Positions 1-7,363 of a stretch of 53,075 nucleotides of DNA are shown piece after piece. The stretch is taken from NCBI GenBank assembly GCA_937922015.1, contig CAKZVB010000123.1, positions 1 through 53,075 on the forward strand, read 5' to 3'. Origin of the DNA: an uncultured Granulosicoccaceae bacterium (GTDB lineage Bacteria > Pseudomonadota > Gammaproteobacteria > Granulosicoccales > Granulosicoccaceae). Both the position numbers and the translations under genes were made by a program. The stretch's first letter is position 1. Each line of letters starts with the position of its first letter. The notes under the pieces are model-generated. The model was not told where the DNA came from and ran no database searches. It saw nothing but the letters and a program-made list of their open reading frames with translations.

Positions 1-1
1 G

Positions 2-697
2 TCTCTCATGATTGGTATGGCCTTTACGCTGTATTCAAACGGGCTGATGGAAACCACGGTAGCAAGGGCTACTTTGCTCTACTACCTGACCCCCGTATGG
101 TCAACATTGATTGGTGTGGTATGGCTATCTGAACCACTGACCAAAGCGAGATTGGTGGCGATAGGCGTGGCGTTAACCGGTCTGGTGCTGTTGCTTTCAA
201 ACGGCCTTGTGTCTGCGGGCGGGGCGACGGACTATCCACTGAACATTGGTGATTTCTACAGTTTGTTGTCAGGAATTTTCTGGGCAATCGGTATTGCCAC
301 GTTAAATCGCTGGTCCGGCATACCCATTGTGCCTTTGGCAACGTTTATTTTTATTTCCACTACAGTTCTTTCTGCGTTGTTTGCCACAGTACTCTACACA
401 GATCCGCTTCCGGATTATGCTTTGGTGGCAGAGGCATTCCCCACCGCTGTATTCTGGTCTATATGCATAATGCTGCCGGGCTTTATTGTTATCTTCAGAG
501 TGTCGCAGTTACTCTACCCGGGCAGGGTAGGGATCTTAACGATGTCTGAAGTAGTGGTCGCAATAATCAGTGCAGCCATTCTATTGCCGGAGGAGACCCT
601 CACGATTATCCAGTGGCTGGGTGCGATTGCAATTGTTTTCGCCGCATTAATCGAAGTGATATTCGGTTATGACAAAGCTGAAAAACCGGCTGCTTGA
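2..697 (+). CDS. EamA/DMT-family transporter, 5' truncated by the window edge
   Basis: This is an integral inner-membrane protein of the drug/metabolite transporter (EamA) superfamily; the substrate cannot be told. The open frame runs off the left edge, so the first ATG at 8 is probably internal. About 229 residues are visible, with roughly seven hydrophobic helices, where a full EamA protein is near 300 residues with ten. The end of the first EamA repeat is visible (TPVWSTLIGVVWLSEPLT, the typical P-x-W-x(4)-G-x(4)-E pattern). The second repeat follows and ends with LPEETLTIIQWLGAIAIV, the usual E-x(4)-QWLG-A close. The gene is convergent with the GH88 operon, with only 24 bases between stop codons. 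Uptake or efflux of metabolites linked to the neighbouring uronate locus is possible but unproven. Confidence 0.85.
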   Translation, partial: SLMIGMAFTLYSNGLMETTVARATLLYYLTPVWSTLIGVVWLSEPLTKARLVAIGVALTGLVLLLSNGLVSAGGATDYPLNIGDFYSLLSGIFWAIGIATLNRWSGIPIVPLATFIFISTTVLSALFATVLYTDPLPDYALVAEAFPTAVFWSICIMLPGFIVIFRVSQLLYPGRVGILTMSEVVVAIISAAILLPEETLTIIQWLGAIAIVFAALIEVIFGYDKAEKPAA

Positions 698-721
698 TCC
701 ACCTGCCTGTCACCGGAAAAA

Positions 722-1933
722 TCACCAGAAAAATTCCGTGTGCCCGACAGATCGCATCAGCGCTTCCATGTAGTAATAGTCGCCGTAGGGCAGCATATTA
801 TTAGCACGTCCGGCTTCAACAAAGGCGGCACCCTGGTCGATCAGCCCCTGAGAGCCCGGGTTGGCAGTAATGTCGTAGTGCTTAACCAGGCCGAGTAGCA
901 TTTTGTCTGCGAGAGCCGTATATTTTTCTGATTCAGTGCCGGGCCCGAAGCCTTGTGCCAGTGCATATAAACCCGCCGCTGTTACGGCGGCGGCCGAGGT
1001 ATCTCGATAGGGTTTATAACCATCCGGCAGATTATAGTCCCAGTAGGGTACGCCGTCTTCGGGCAGCTTGTCCGCGATGTAGTCAGCCATTTTGGCTGAG
1101 GTTTCCCGGTAGATTTGATCGCGCGTTGTCAGGTAGCTTTGCGCAAAACCATGTATCATCCACGAGTGCCCGCGTGACCAGCAGCTCTCATCAGAGTAGC
1201 CCTGATGGGTATAGCCTTCCAGTGGCAATCCGGTTTTTGTGTCGAACTCGCGACAATGGTATGAACTGAAATCGTCTCTTAACAATTGTGTCCGGCAACT
1301 GTCCAGATGCATATGTGCTATGTCGGCAAAAGACGATTGTCCGGTTTCTTCGGCTGCCCACAACAACAAGGCCATGCCTTGAACACTATCGATATTCAGA
1401 GTGCCAACCTTGCGTTGTGCAAACTCCGGTTCGTCACGCTTCATCGGGTTCCAGCACATCACAAACGGCAGTGGCTGACGCCATCGGGCTGCCAGAAGTT
1501 CAGCGGCGCGTATTGAGGTCGCACGGGCAGTCGGGTCACCCGTTAGCTTGTATTGTGCAACCGAAGACAGCGAGAACAGAAAGCCCAGATCGTGATCGTG
1601 CCATTCAGGGTGTTCAAGAATATTTTTGAAGTAGGGATTGCGCATGGTGGCGCTGTTTTTAAATTGTTCCTGTCCGGTGATTGAGTGCGCCAGCCATAAT
1701 TGTCCGCACCAGAAGCTCGCTACCCATTCGTCTGCAGTGCAGAACTCATACAACAATGTGTCCGGTCTGGAAATTCTGGGGTTGCGCAATCCGAATTGCG
1801 GTATCAGCGTAGCCACTTTGTTAATGACGTTATCCAGTGCTGTGGTGAATTCAGCGCGGTGTGCGGTTGGTGGCTGATACAAGTCAAGCAGCACGTACTC
1901 GGTGGCATCATCAGTGTCCTGGATAATAGTCAT
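722..1933 (-). CDS. GH88 unsaturated glucuronyl hydrolase, intact copy
   Basis: This is a glycoside hydrolase family 88 enzyme. The family hydrates and removes the 4,5-unsaturated uronic acid left at the non-reducing end of oligosaccharides by polysaccharide lyases. At 403 residues it has the family length for an alpha6/alpha6 barrel. The two expected catalytic aspartates are present: D115 in HDLGF and D182 in NIDSVQGM. The substrate loop is also complete, with THQGYSDES followed by CWSRGHSW at 251-258. No signal peptide is visible, so it should act in the cytoplasm on imported oligosaccharides. It is the last gene of a minus-strand operon with a paralogue, an SDR and a KDG kinase. GH88 normally implies a polymer in which uronate alternates with another sugar (glycosaminoglycan or ulvan type) rather than pure alginate. 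The family call is secure; the substrate is inferred. Confidence 0.9.
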   Translation of the reverse strand: MTIIQDTDDATEYVLLDLYQPPTAHRAEFTTALDNVINKVATLIPQFGLRNPRISRPDTLLYEFCTADEWVASFWCGQLWLAHSITGQEQFKNSATMRNPYFKNILEHPEWHDHDLGFLFSLSSVAQYKLTGDPTARATSIRAAELLAARWRQPLPFVMCWNPMKRDEPEFAQRKVGTLNIDSVQGMALLLWAAEETGQSSFADIAHMHLDSCRTQLLRDDFSSYHCREFDTKTGLPLEGYTHQGYSDESCWSRGHSWMIHGFAQSYLTTRDQIYRETSAKMADYIADKLPEDGVPYWDYNLPDGYKPYRDTSAAAVTAAGLYALAQGFGPGTESEKYTALADKMLLGLVKHYDITANPGSQGLIDQGAAFVEAGRANNMLPYGDYYYMEALMRSVGHTEFFW

Positions 1934-2032
1934 CGCTGTTCCGGTTTGGTTCGATTGTTATTTTTCATTTGGCGTGTTGGTCACGGTTGGTTTTGCGGAA
2001 TAACTTAACGGCTGTTATTCTGACCACGACCG

Positions 2033-3238
2033 TTACCAGAAAAAATCTGTGTGTCCAACAGAGCGCATAAGTGCTTCCATGTAAAAGTAGTCACCATATG
2101 GCAGCATACAATTTGCACGCCCAGCGTCAAGAAAATCAGTGCCCTGGTCGAGTAGTCCCTGCGAATCCGGAATGTCAGTGATATCATGGCGCTCAACCAG
2201 AGCCGTTAAAATTCTGTCTGCCAAAGCAGTATATTTGTCTGATTCAAGGCCGGGACCGAAGCCAAGTGCAAGTGCGTACAATCCGGCTGCTGCCGCGGCC
2301 GCGGCCGACGTATCGCGCACGAGTTTACAACCTTCCGGTAAATTATAGCCCCAGTAGGGAATCCCGTCTTCGGGCAGGTTCTCTGCAATATAGTCAGCAA
2401 TTTTCGCGGCGGTGTCCCGGTAAAGCAGGTCGCGGGTGGTCAGGTAACTTTGTGCGAAGCCATGCAATGCCCGGGACTGCGCGAGCGACCAGCAACACTG
2501 GACTGCGGTATGCTGGTCGAAGTTCAGTGGTAATCCGGTTTGCTTATCGAACTCGCGACAATGATATGTGCTGAAATCGGCTCTTAACAATTGAGTACGG
2601 CAGGTATCCAGATGAATTTGTGCGATGTCGGAAAAAAAAGATCGACCTGTCTCTTTTGCCGCCCATAACAACAATGCCATGCTTTGAGCACTGTCGATGT
2701 TCAGTGTACAAGACTGGCGTGTTGCAGGCTCCGGTTCATGTCGTGTTATTGGATTCCAGCATCTCACGAATTTCAATGACTGACGCCATCGAGTTGTTAG
2801 AAGTTCAGCGGCTTGTATTGAGGTTTCATAGGCAGTCAGATCCCCCGTTTGCTTATAGTGCGCAACCGATGAAAGGGAGAATAGAAAGCCCAGATCATGA
2901 TAGTGGGATTCCGGGTTTTCAAGTATATTGCTAAAGTAGGTATTACGCATGATGGCGCTACTTTTAAATTGTTCCTCCTCAGTGATCGAGTGTGCCAGCC
3001 ATAATTGTCCACACCAGAAACTCGCTTTCCAGTCGCCCGGGGAGCAAAACTCATACTGCAATGAGTCTGGTTTTGAAATACCGGGGTTTCTTGATCCAAA
3101 CTGTGGTATCAGTGCAGCCACCTTATCAACAACGCTATTCAGTGCGTTAGTAAATTTTAAGTGGTGCGCTGTAGACGGCTTGTGTAAACCCGACTGGACA
3201 CACTGGGTGGATCTATCAGTGTCCTGGAGTATCATCAT
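2033..3238 (-). CDS. GH88-like paralogue with altered substrate site
   Basis: This 401-residue protein is the tandem paralogue of the GH88 enzyme just downstream and aligns without gaps over the first 240 residues. The catalytic aspartates are kept (HDLGF near 114-118; NIDSAQSM near 180-187). The conserved substrate loop is not: the GYSDES stretch is gone, two residues are deleted, and CWSRGHSW has become CWSLAQSR, which removes the conserved Arg, Gly and Trp. Another conserved stretch changes from PYWDYNLPDGYKPYRDTSA to PYWGYNLPEGCKLVRDTSA. The frame is fully open, so it is not an obvious pseudogene. It may act on a different unsaturated oligosaccharide, may be a regulatory or partner subunit, or may be decaying. 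About 100 bases separate the two copies. No signal peptide is visible. Confidence 0.8.
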   Translation of the reverse strand: MMILQDTDRSTQCVQSGLHKPSTAHHLKFTNALNSVVDKVAALIPQFGSRNPGISKPDSLQYEFCSPGDWKASFWCGQLWLAHSITEEEQFKSSAIMRNTYFSNILENPESHYHDLGFLFSLSSVAHYKQTGDLTAYETSIQAAELLTTRWRQSLKFVRCWNPITRHEPEPATRQSCTLNIDSAQSMALLLWAAKETGRSFFSDIAQIHLDTCRTQLLRADFSTYHCREFDKQTGLPLNFDQHTAVQCCWSLAQSRALHGFAQSYLTTRDLLYRDTAAKIADYIAENLPEDGIPYWGYNLPEGCKLVRDTSAAAAAAAGLYALALGFGPGLESDKYTALADRILTALVERHDITDIPDSQGLLDQGTDFLDAGRANCMLPYGDYFYMEALMRSVGHTDFFW

Positions 3239-3271
3239 GGCCGACGTTTCGTTTGCGTTTTCCGTGTGTGA

Positions 3272-4018
3272 TTAAGAGAAAAGCATTCCGCCGTTTATGT
3301 CAATATTTGCACCGGTGACAAATGCGGCTTCGTCGCTGGCAAGGTAGGTAATCAGATTTGCGACATCTTCTGATGTTCCCTCGCGTTTAAGTGGTGTGCC
3401 TGCAGCAACGTTTTTTCTTACCTCTGGTTTGGTGAAGATGTTGTGGAAGTCGGTATCAATCATTCCCGGGCACACAGAGTTAACCCTTATATTCGGTCCC
3501 AGTTCTTTGGCCATGCCGCGCGTCATTGTTACTACTGCACCTTTGGAAGCGGCATAAGCGATGGCACCTGGTCCGCCGCCATCACGGCCTGCCTGTGAAG
3601 CGGTAACGACAATTGATCCACCGTTTGTCATGTTGGGCAGCGCAGCACGAACCAGTAATAAAAAGGAGGTGGCGTTAAGGTTCATCACAGTTTGCCAGTG
3701 ATCAAGCGTTAACTCAGGGATAGGCTTGCGCGCCACGAGGCCGCCGGTGATGTGTGCCAGTACATCTATGCTTTTATAAGTTTCCAGTGTTTTTGCCACC
3801 AACGCTTCGACTTCGGACTCGCTGGTCATGTCGCCTTGCATCGCAAAAGCTGATCCGCCGCTGGCTTTGATTTCTGCAACGGCAGACTCTGCACCGTCAG
3901 CACTGCTGTGATAGTTAATTGCTACGTTGGCACCTGACTTTGCGAGTCGCAGCGCAGTGGCGCGACCTATGTCACGTCCGCCGCCAGTAACGATGGCTGT
4001 TTTACCTGTTAGCTTCAT
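3272..4018 (-). CDS. SDR-family NAD(P)-dependent oxidoreductase
   Basis: This is a classical short-chain dehydrogenase/reductase of 248 residues. The Rossmann motif VTGGGRDIGRATA lies near residues 9-21. The catalytic set is Asn in the MNLNATS helix, Ser in VVTASQAG and the YAASK pair. The usual NNAG strand-4 motif is replaced by AHITGG, an unusual variant that keeps the last glycine. The C-terminus carries the common FVTGANIDINGG signature. It is next to a KDG kinase (3 bases away) and GH88 genes. That makes reduction of a 4-deoxy-5-keto-uronate, or a KduD-like 2-keto-3-deoxygluconate 5-dehydrogenase step, the most likely role. Sequence alone does not fix the substrate, and a generic FabG-like oxidoreductase remains possible. 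Confidence 0.85.
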   Translation of the reverse strand: MKLTGKTAIVTGGGRDIGRATALRLAKSGANVAINYHSSADGAESAVAEIKASGGSAFAMQGDMTSESEVEALVAKTLETYKSIDVLAHITGGLVARKPIPELTLDHWQTVMNLNATSFLLLVRAALPNMTNGGSIVVTASQAGRDGGGPGAIAYAASKGAVVTMTRGMAKELGPNIRVNSVCPGMIDTDFHNIFTKPEVRKNVAAGTPLKREGTSEDVANLITYLASDEAAFVTGANIDINGGMLFS

Positions 4019-4021
4019 ACT

Positions 4022-5008
4022 TTACTCCTGTTCATTGTTGTTTGAGGTTGTGGTCGGGTTGTTTTCAAGGAACGTTTCTATATCTGCTCGATGGGGCATT
4101 GATCGTACGGCACCCGAACGCGTCGTTGACAGCGCGGCGGCGGCATTTGCGAATTCCGCGGCACGCCAGATGTCTGAAGTCTTTGTGTATTCACTGAGAA
4201 ATGCACCATCAAAAGTATCGCCTGCTCCGTTGGCATCAATGCTGTCTACCGCGTAGGCCGCATAGGTTCGACGTTCAGTGGTGGTTGCTACCAGCACGCC
4301 TTGCGCGCCCATGGTCAGCGCAACTACACGGCAACCAAGATTAAGGTAGAAATCAACAATGTCGTTTGGATCAGTGAGCTGTGTGAGTTGTGTGGCATCG
4401 TCGTAGCCGGGTAGCACGATATCGCAATGTTGGATAGCATTGTGAAACCGATCCCGTGAGGGGGCGAGTTCAAGCAGATTAAGCCTGAGATTGGTGTCGT
4501 AGGATATCCAGGTGCCGTTTTCTTTTGCAATGCGGATTGCGGCATTGACAGCCTCTGCGGCAGAATCAGAAATGGCCTGACTGATTCCCGACACGTGTAG
4601 TATCTGGGCGTTTTGTATTGGCTGTGGATCTATATCCGGGCTATCAAGATTACTTGCTGCGGAATTTTTGCGCCGGTAGGTGTAGTGATGTCCCTCATTG
4701 TCGTGATTTACAAAATAGACCCCGGTCTCCTGGCCGGGAATCATCCTGACCGCATCGGTGTTTACGCCCTCGTTAGTCCACATATCAATGAAACTTTTAG
4801 CAAAAGCGTCGTCACCCAGATGTGTCAGCATGGCCGACCTGGCGCCACTGCGCGCGGCGGCGATCGCACAATTTGAGGTGTCACCACCGAAACCTGTTTC
4901 AAATAGTCCGTCACTGCGCTGGTTGAACTCATATAATGGTTCGCCGAGACAGATCACGTTAATTGACCGCCCGGCAGCCAGGTCGCTGGATGTGATTTGT
5001 TGTTTCAT
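4022..5008 (-). CDS. kdgK: PfkB-family 2-keto-3-deoxygluconate kinase
   Basis: This is a ribokinase/PfkB-family sugar kinase of 328 residues. It most likely phosphorylates 2-keto-3-deoxygluconate (KDG) with ATP to KDPG, which then enters the Entner-Doudoroff aldolase step. The N-terminal substrate signature GFGGDTSNCAIAAARSGA is near residue 40. The C-terminal PfkB signature DANGAGDTFDGAF, with the catalytic Asp, is near residues 254-266. VYFVNHDNEGHHYTYRR resembles the KDG kinase substrate region. It is the first gene of the minus-strand operon kdgK-SDR-GH88-GH88 and has a palindromic operator candidate about 30 bases upstream of its start. The uronate context supports KDG over other keto sugars. 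The kinase family is certain, the substrate probable. Confidence 0.85.
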   Translation of the reverse strand: MKQQITSSDLAAGRSINVICLGEPLYEFNQRSDGLFETGFGGDTSNCAIAAARSGARSAMLTHLGDDAFAKSFIDMWTNEGVNTDAVRMIPGQETGVYFVNHDNEGHHYTYRRKNSAASNLDSPDIDPQPIQNAQILHVSGISQAISDSAAEAVNAAIRIAKENGTWISYDTNLRLNLLELAPSRDRFHNAIQHCDIVLPGYDDATQLTQLTDPNDIVDFYLNLGCRVVALTMGAQGVLVATTTERRTYAAYAVDSIDANGAGDTFDGAFLSEYTKTSDIWRAAEFANAAAALSTTRSGAVRSMPHRADIETFLENNPTTTSNNNEQE

Positions 5009-5693
5009 ATCACCATATTAACATAGATGTTACTAATTTCCATACTAGTATGGAAGTATGTGATTCCTGCCGGGGATGGAATCAGTTGCTTATCTTATTG
5101 TAAGAGCAAAACTAAAGTGTTTTGATTTGCCAGGCAGGTGTGTGGTGTAAATTCGCTCGGGTGAACTGCGGTGGTGGCTGGTTGTCCGTTCGGTAAAAAA
5201 GTGGCTCATCGCTGTGTAACGGAGTGTTTTGTATCCGTTCTAAAGGCTCCGGCTGCTGGCTCTTTATCGGGCAATTATCGGAAACCCGTGTCTGTCCATA
5301 TTAACTGGAACGTAAACTTAGTAAGTTTCGACATGCTCACGGACAGGCGGCTTTTTTTGAGTCTGCTGTTGGAATGTCCATGAGGATGGAATCCGGGTTT
5401 ATGATTCTGATCGCTGCGGGCTCGGGGTTGATACACACGGTCCTTTGCTTTTTCATTGACAGCCCGTTGCACCGTATACCCGGCATTGTTTAGTGTGCAC
5501 AAGTGATTTAAATTCCCGTGATTCCGTTGTCAGGTTACCTGTGCAGGAGACAGGCTTACACTCGGTTGGTGGGCCAGTCAAAATACCGGGATTGTTAATA
5601 TGTTAATATGCGGGTTGTGCTTCGCCACTGCTATATTTGCAGGGCTTTTTTTAATAAGCATGTTTACTGATATCAAAGTTTGAGGACGCAATA
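5009..5693. other. 685-base divergent intergenic region between kdgK and gntR
   Basis: No convincing gene lies here; short open frames on both strands lack ribosome sites and protein-like composition. Next to kdgK there is an 18-base perfect palindrome at 5038-5055. The 9-mer TGTTAATAT occurs on the minus strand at 5015-5023 and twice, overlapping by one base, on the plus strand at 5593-5609, so it flanks both divergent starts. A T7 run at 5352-5358 follows possible pairing of CTGTCC near 5294 with GGACAG near 5341, with a small hairpin (AAACTT-AGT-AAGTTT) between. This could be a terminator or structured RNA end, but the stem is weak. The rest shows nothing I recognise. Confidence 0.6.
5038..5055. 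promoter_or_regulatory. Perfect 18-base palindrome, candidate GntR/FCD operator of the kdgK operon
   Basis: TTCCATACTAGTATGGAA is a perfect inverted repeat whose core ATACTAGTAT resembles operators of FCD-type GntR regulators. Its near edge is 29 bases upstream of the kdgK start on the minus strand, where it would overlap the promoter and block transcription. Either GntR protein of the locus (5694-6377 or 14379-15209) could bind it. I found no second copy of the core elsewhere in the window by eye. Confidence 0.55.
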
Positions 5694-6377
5694 ATGGCCA
5701 AAGAGGCCTCTGCCAATAAACGTCGGACCACAACAGACGAACTATTCGATGCGTTATACACTGACATTATAAAAATGCGTCTGCCACCCGGCACCAAGCT
5801 ATCAGAGTCGGAAGTCGCCAGCCAATATGATGTATCACGCCAACCGGTGCGTGAGGCACTGATAAGACTGAACGATCTTGATCTTGTTGCTGTACGGCCT
5901 CAGCGTGTAACAATTGTGAGGCCTATGTCGCGTTCTACCATTGTTCAGGCCAGGTTTGTTCGTTTGGCAGTAGAGCTTGAAACAGGCAGAAGAGCTGGTG
6001 AGAATTTCAATCCCGAGCATGAGAAAGGGCTGAAAGAGTTGCTCGCTTTACAAAAAAATGCCCTGGAAGCCGGCGATGTCGGTAAATTCAATCTTCTTGA
6101 TCATCAGTTTCATATGCGAATCTGCGAAATAGCCGGATGTGATTTTGCCATCAAGATTATAGAAGATTGCAAAGCGACGGTTGATCGTCTTTGTATGTTG
6201 TCGCTAACCGATAAAAATGGTGCCAAACAGATCCTGGCTGATCATAAAAAAATAGTCACCGGTCTAAGCAAACGAGATCCCGAAGCCGTGAAACAGGCAA
6301 TCATGCTGCACATGGCGCGGCTTGACGACACTATTGCGGAAGTTCAGCAAAGCCATGCCGAGTACTTCTCGGACTAG
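5694..6377 (+). CDS. GntR-family (FCD-domain) transcriptional regulator
   Basis: This is a 227-residue DNA-binding regulator of the GntR family, FadR/FCD subfamily. The N-terminal winged helix-turn-helix (about residues 12-78) shows the typical LPPGTKLSESEVASQYDVSRQPVREALIRL signature segment, here quoted only for its key parts KLSESEVA and SRQPVREAL. The C-terminal all-helical FCD effector domain (about 85-215) carries histidines in LDHQFHMRI and in ILADHKKIV that usually bind metal or acid ligands. A GAGGA ribosome site precedes the ATG. It is divergent from the kdgK operon across a long intergenic region, so it probably represses that operon and is relieved by a uronate catabolite such as KDG. 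Ligand and regulon are inferred. Confidence 0.88.
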   Translation: MAKEASANKRRTTTDELFDALYTDIIKMRLPPGTKLSESEVASQYDVSRQPVREALIRLNDLDLVAVRPQRVTIVRPMSRSTIVQARFVRLAVELETGRRAGENFNPEHEKGLKELLALQKNALEAGDVGKFNLLDHQFHMRICEIAGCDFAIKIIEDCKATVDRLCMLSLTDKNGAKQILADHKKIVTGLSKRDPEAVKQAIMLHMARLDDTIAEVQQSHAEYFSD

Positions 6378-6404
6378 GCGGCAGAACCTCTGCTACAGCA
6401 AACG

Positions 6405-6428
6405 CGCCCTGACGGTGCGCCCAGGGCG
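6405..6428 (+). terminator. Hairpin downstream of gntR, possible weak terminator
   Basis: CGCCCTG at 6405-6411 pairs perfectly with CAGGGCG at 6422-6428 across a 10-base loop, 28 bases after the gntR stop. There is no T-tract after it, so it may only slow or protect the transcript end. It lies between convergent genes. Confidence 0.35.
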
Positions 6429-6559
6429 ATGGAAATTATCGATCACTTTCGGGACAAATTGAATGACTATGCGCCTAAAATGATCGAACCATCATGTTGT
6501 TATAAGACAAGGGCCCTCGCCATGGCACGTTCGCGCTAGGCAGACTCCTACCGCTCAGG

Positions 6560-7096
6560 CTAGGCCATTCCGCGTGCGGGCTTGCCGTGTTCTATCGTAA
6601 AGGCCATGCCGTCGAGTAGCTCTTCAAGATCAGGCCGTGCAGAAGGACCGTTAGATATGGCGGCGATTTGCACTGTGTTGTCCGGGCGGATACAAAAAAC
6701 ACCTGGTTCCGCGAAGCGTCTGTCGGTTTCATCGGGGGTGAGAGGATCGCTGATATACAGACCCAGTTTACGCATGTCCGGCTCACTGAGGTCACAGGCG
6801 ATATCGAACGTCCAGCCAAATTCTTCAACATCGCTTTTGGCCTTGTCTATCGGGTCGCCGGATACGACAAGAATTTCAAAGCCTGAGTCACGCCATTGGC
6901 TCTGCATGCTCTCAAGTTTATTCAGGTACTTCTTGCAGCGACCGCAGTGCTTTCCTCGATAAATGACCAGCAAAAGCCACTGACCATTTGCACCATTAAA
7001 CGTCATTGATGTGCCATCAAGTCGTGTTGCATTAAAGCCGGGGAGGGGTGCGCCGGCGGTCGGTTTGGGTGATGAATTTGTCATTTGTATTAACAT
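6560..7096 (-). CDS. AhpC/TSA-like thioredoxin-fold redoxin
   Basis: This 178-residue protein has the thioredoxin fold of the AhpC/TSA (peroxiredoxin-like) superfamily. LLVIYRGKHCGRCKKYL near residues 42-58 holds a CGRC pair where peroxiredoxins have their peroxidatic site, so a thiol-disulfide or alkyl-hydroperoxide reductase role is plausible. The later segment EFGWTFDIACDLSEPDMRKLGL matches the usual strand-helix region after the active site. No signal peptide is present, so it is probably cytoplasmic. The start is uncertain: ATG at 7096 and ATG at 7084 are both possible and neither has a clear ribosome site. It stands alone between the uronate operons, convergent with gntR, and its link to them is unclear. 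Confidence 0.75.
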   Translation of the reverse strand: MLIQMTNSSPKPTAGAPLPGFNATRLDGTSMTFNGANGQWLLLVIYRGKHCGRCKKYLNKLESMQSQWRDSGFEILVVSGDPIDKAKSDVEEFGWTFDIACDLSEPDMRKLGLYISDPLTPDETDRRFAEPGVFCIRPDNTVQIAAISNGPSARPDLEELLDGMAFTIEHGKPARGMA

Positions 7097-7363
7097 CGCA
7101 GTGGGAATTAAGAAGAGATGTTACCTCAGTCGTGACATCTATTAAAAGGGGCAATACTCAAGCGGACCGACCTGGTTGTCTCTATCGCTACATTAGAGCA
7201 GGTAACTCCAGGCAGCGTTAACAAGAAAAGCTGTGGCACCAGAAACGGCTTGCTAACCATCACACAGCGCTCAAAGTTCATACCGGATTGCGTGGTAGTT
7301 GATTACAAGCATAGTGCCCGTTATCGGCAACCTGATTGACTGTTAGTAGCCCGGTAAAGAGAC

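Noticed and set aside
2033-3238. Calling the second GH88 gene a pseudogene
   Set aside because: The frame is complete and the catalytic aspartates are kept, so only altered function can be argued.
5171-5502. Short frames on both strands in the kdgK-gntR gap
   Set aside because: No ribosome site, no domain pattern, and they overlap each other on opposite strands.
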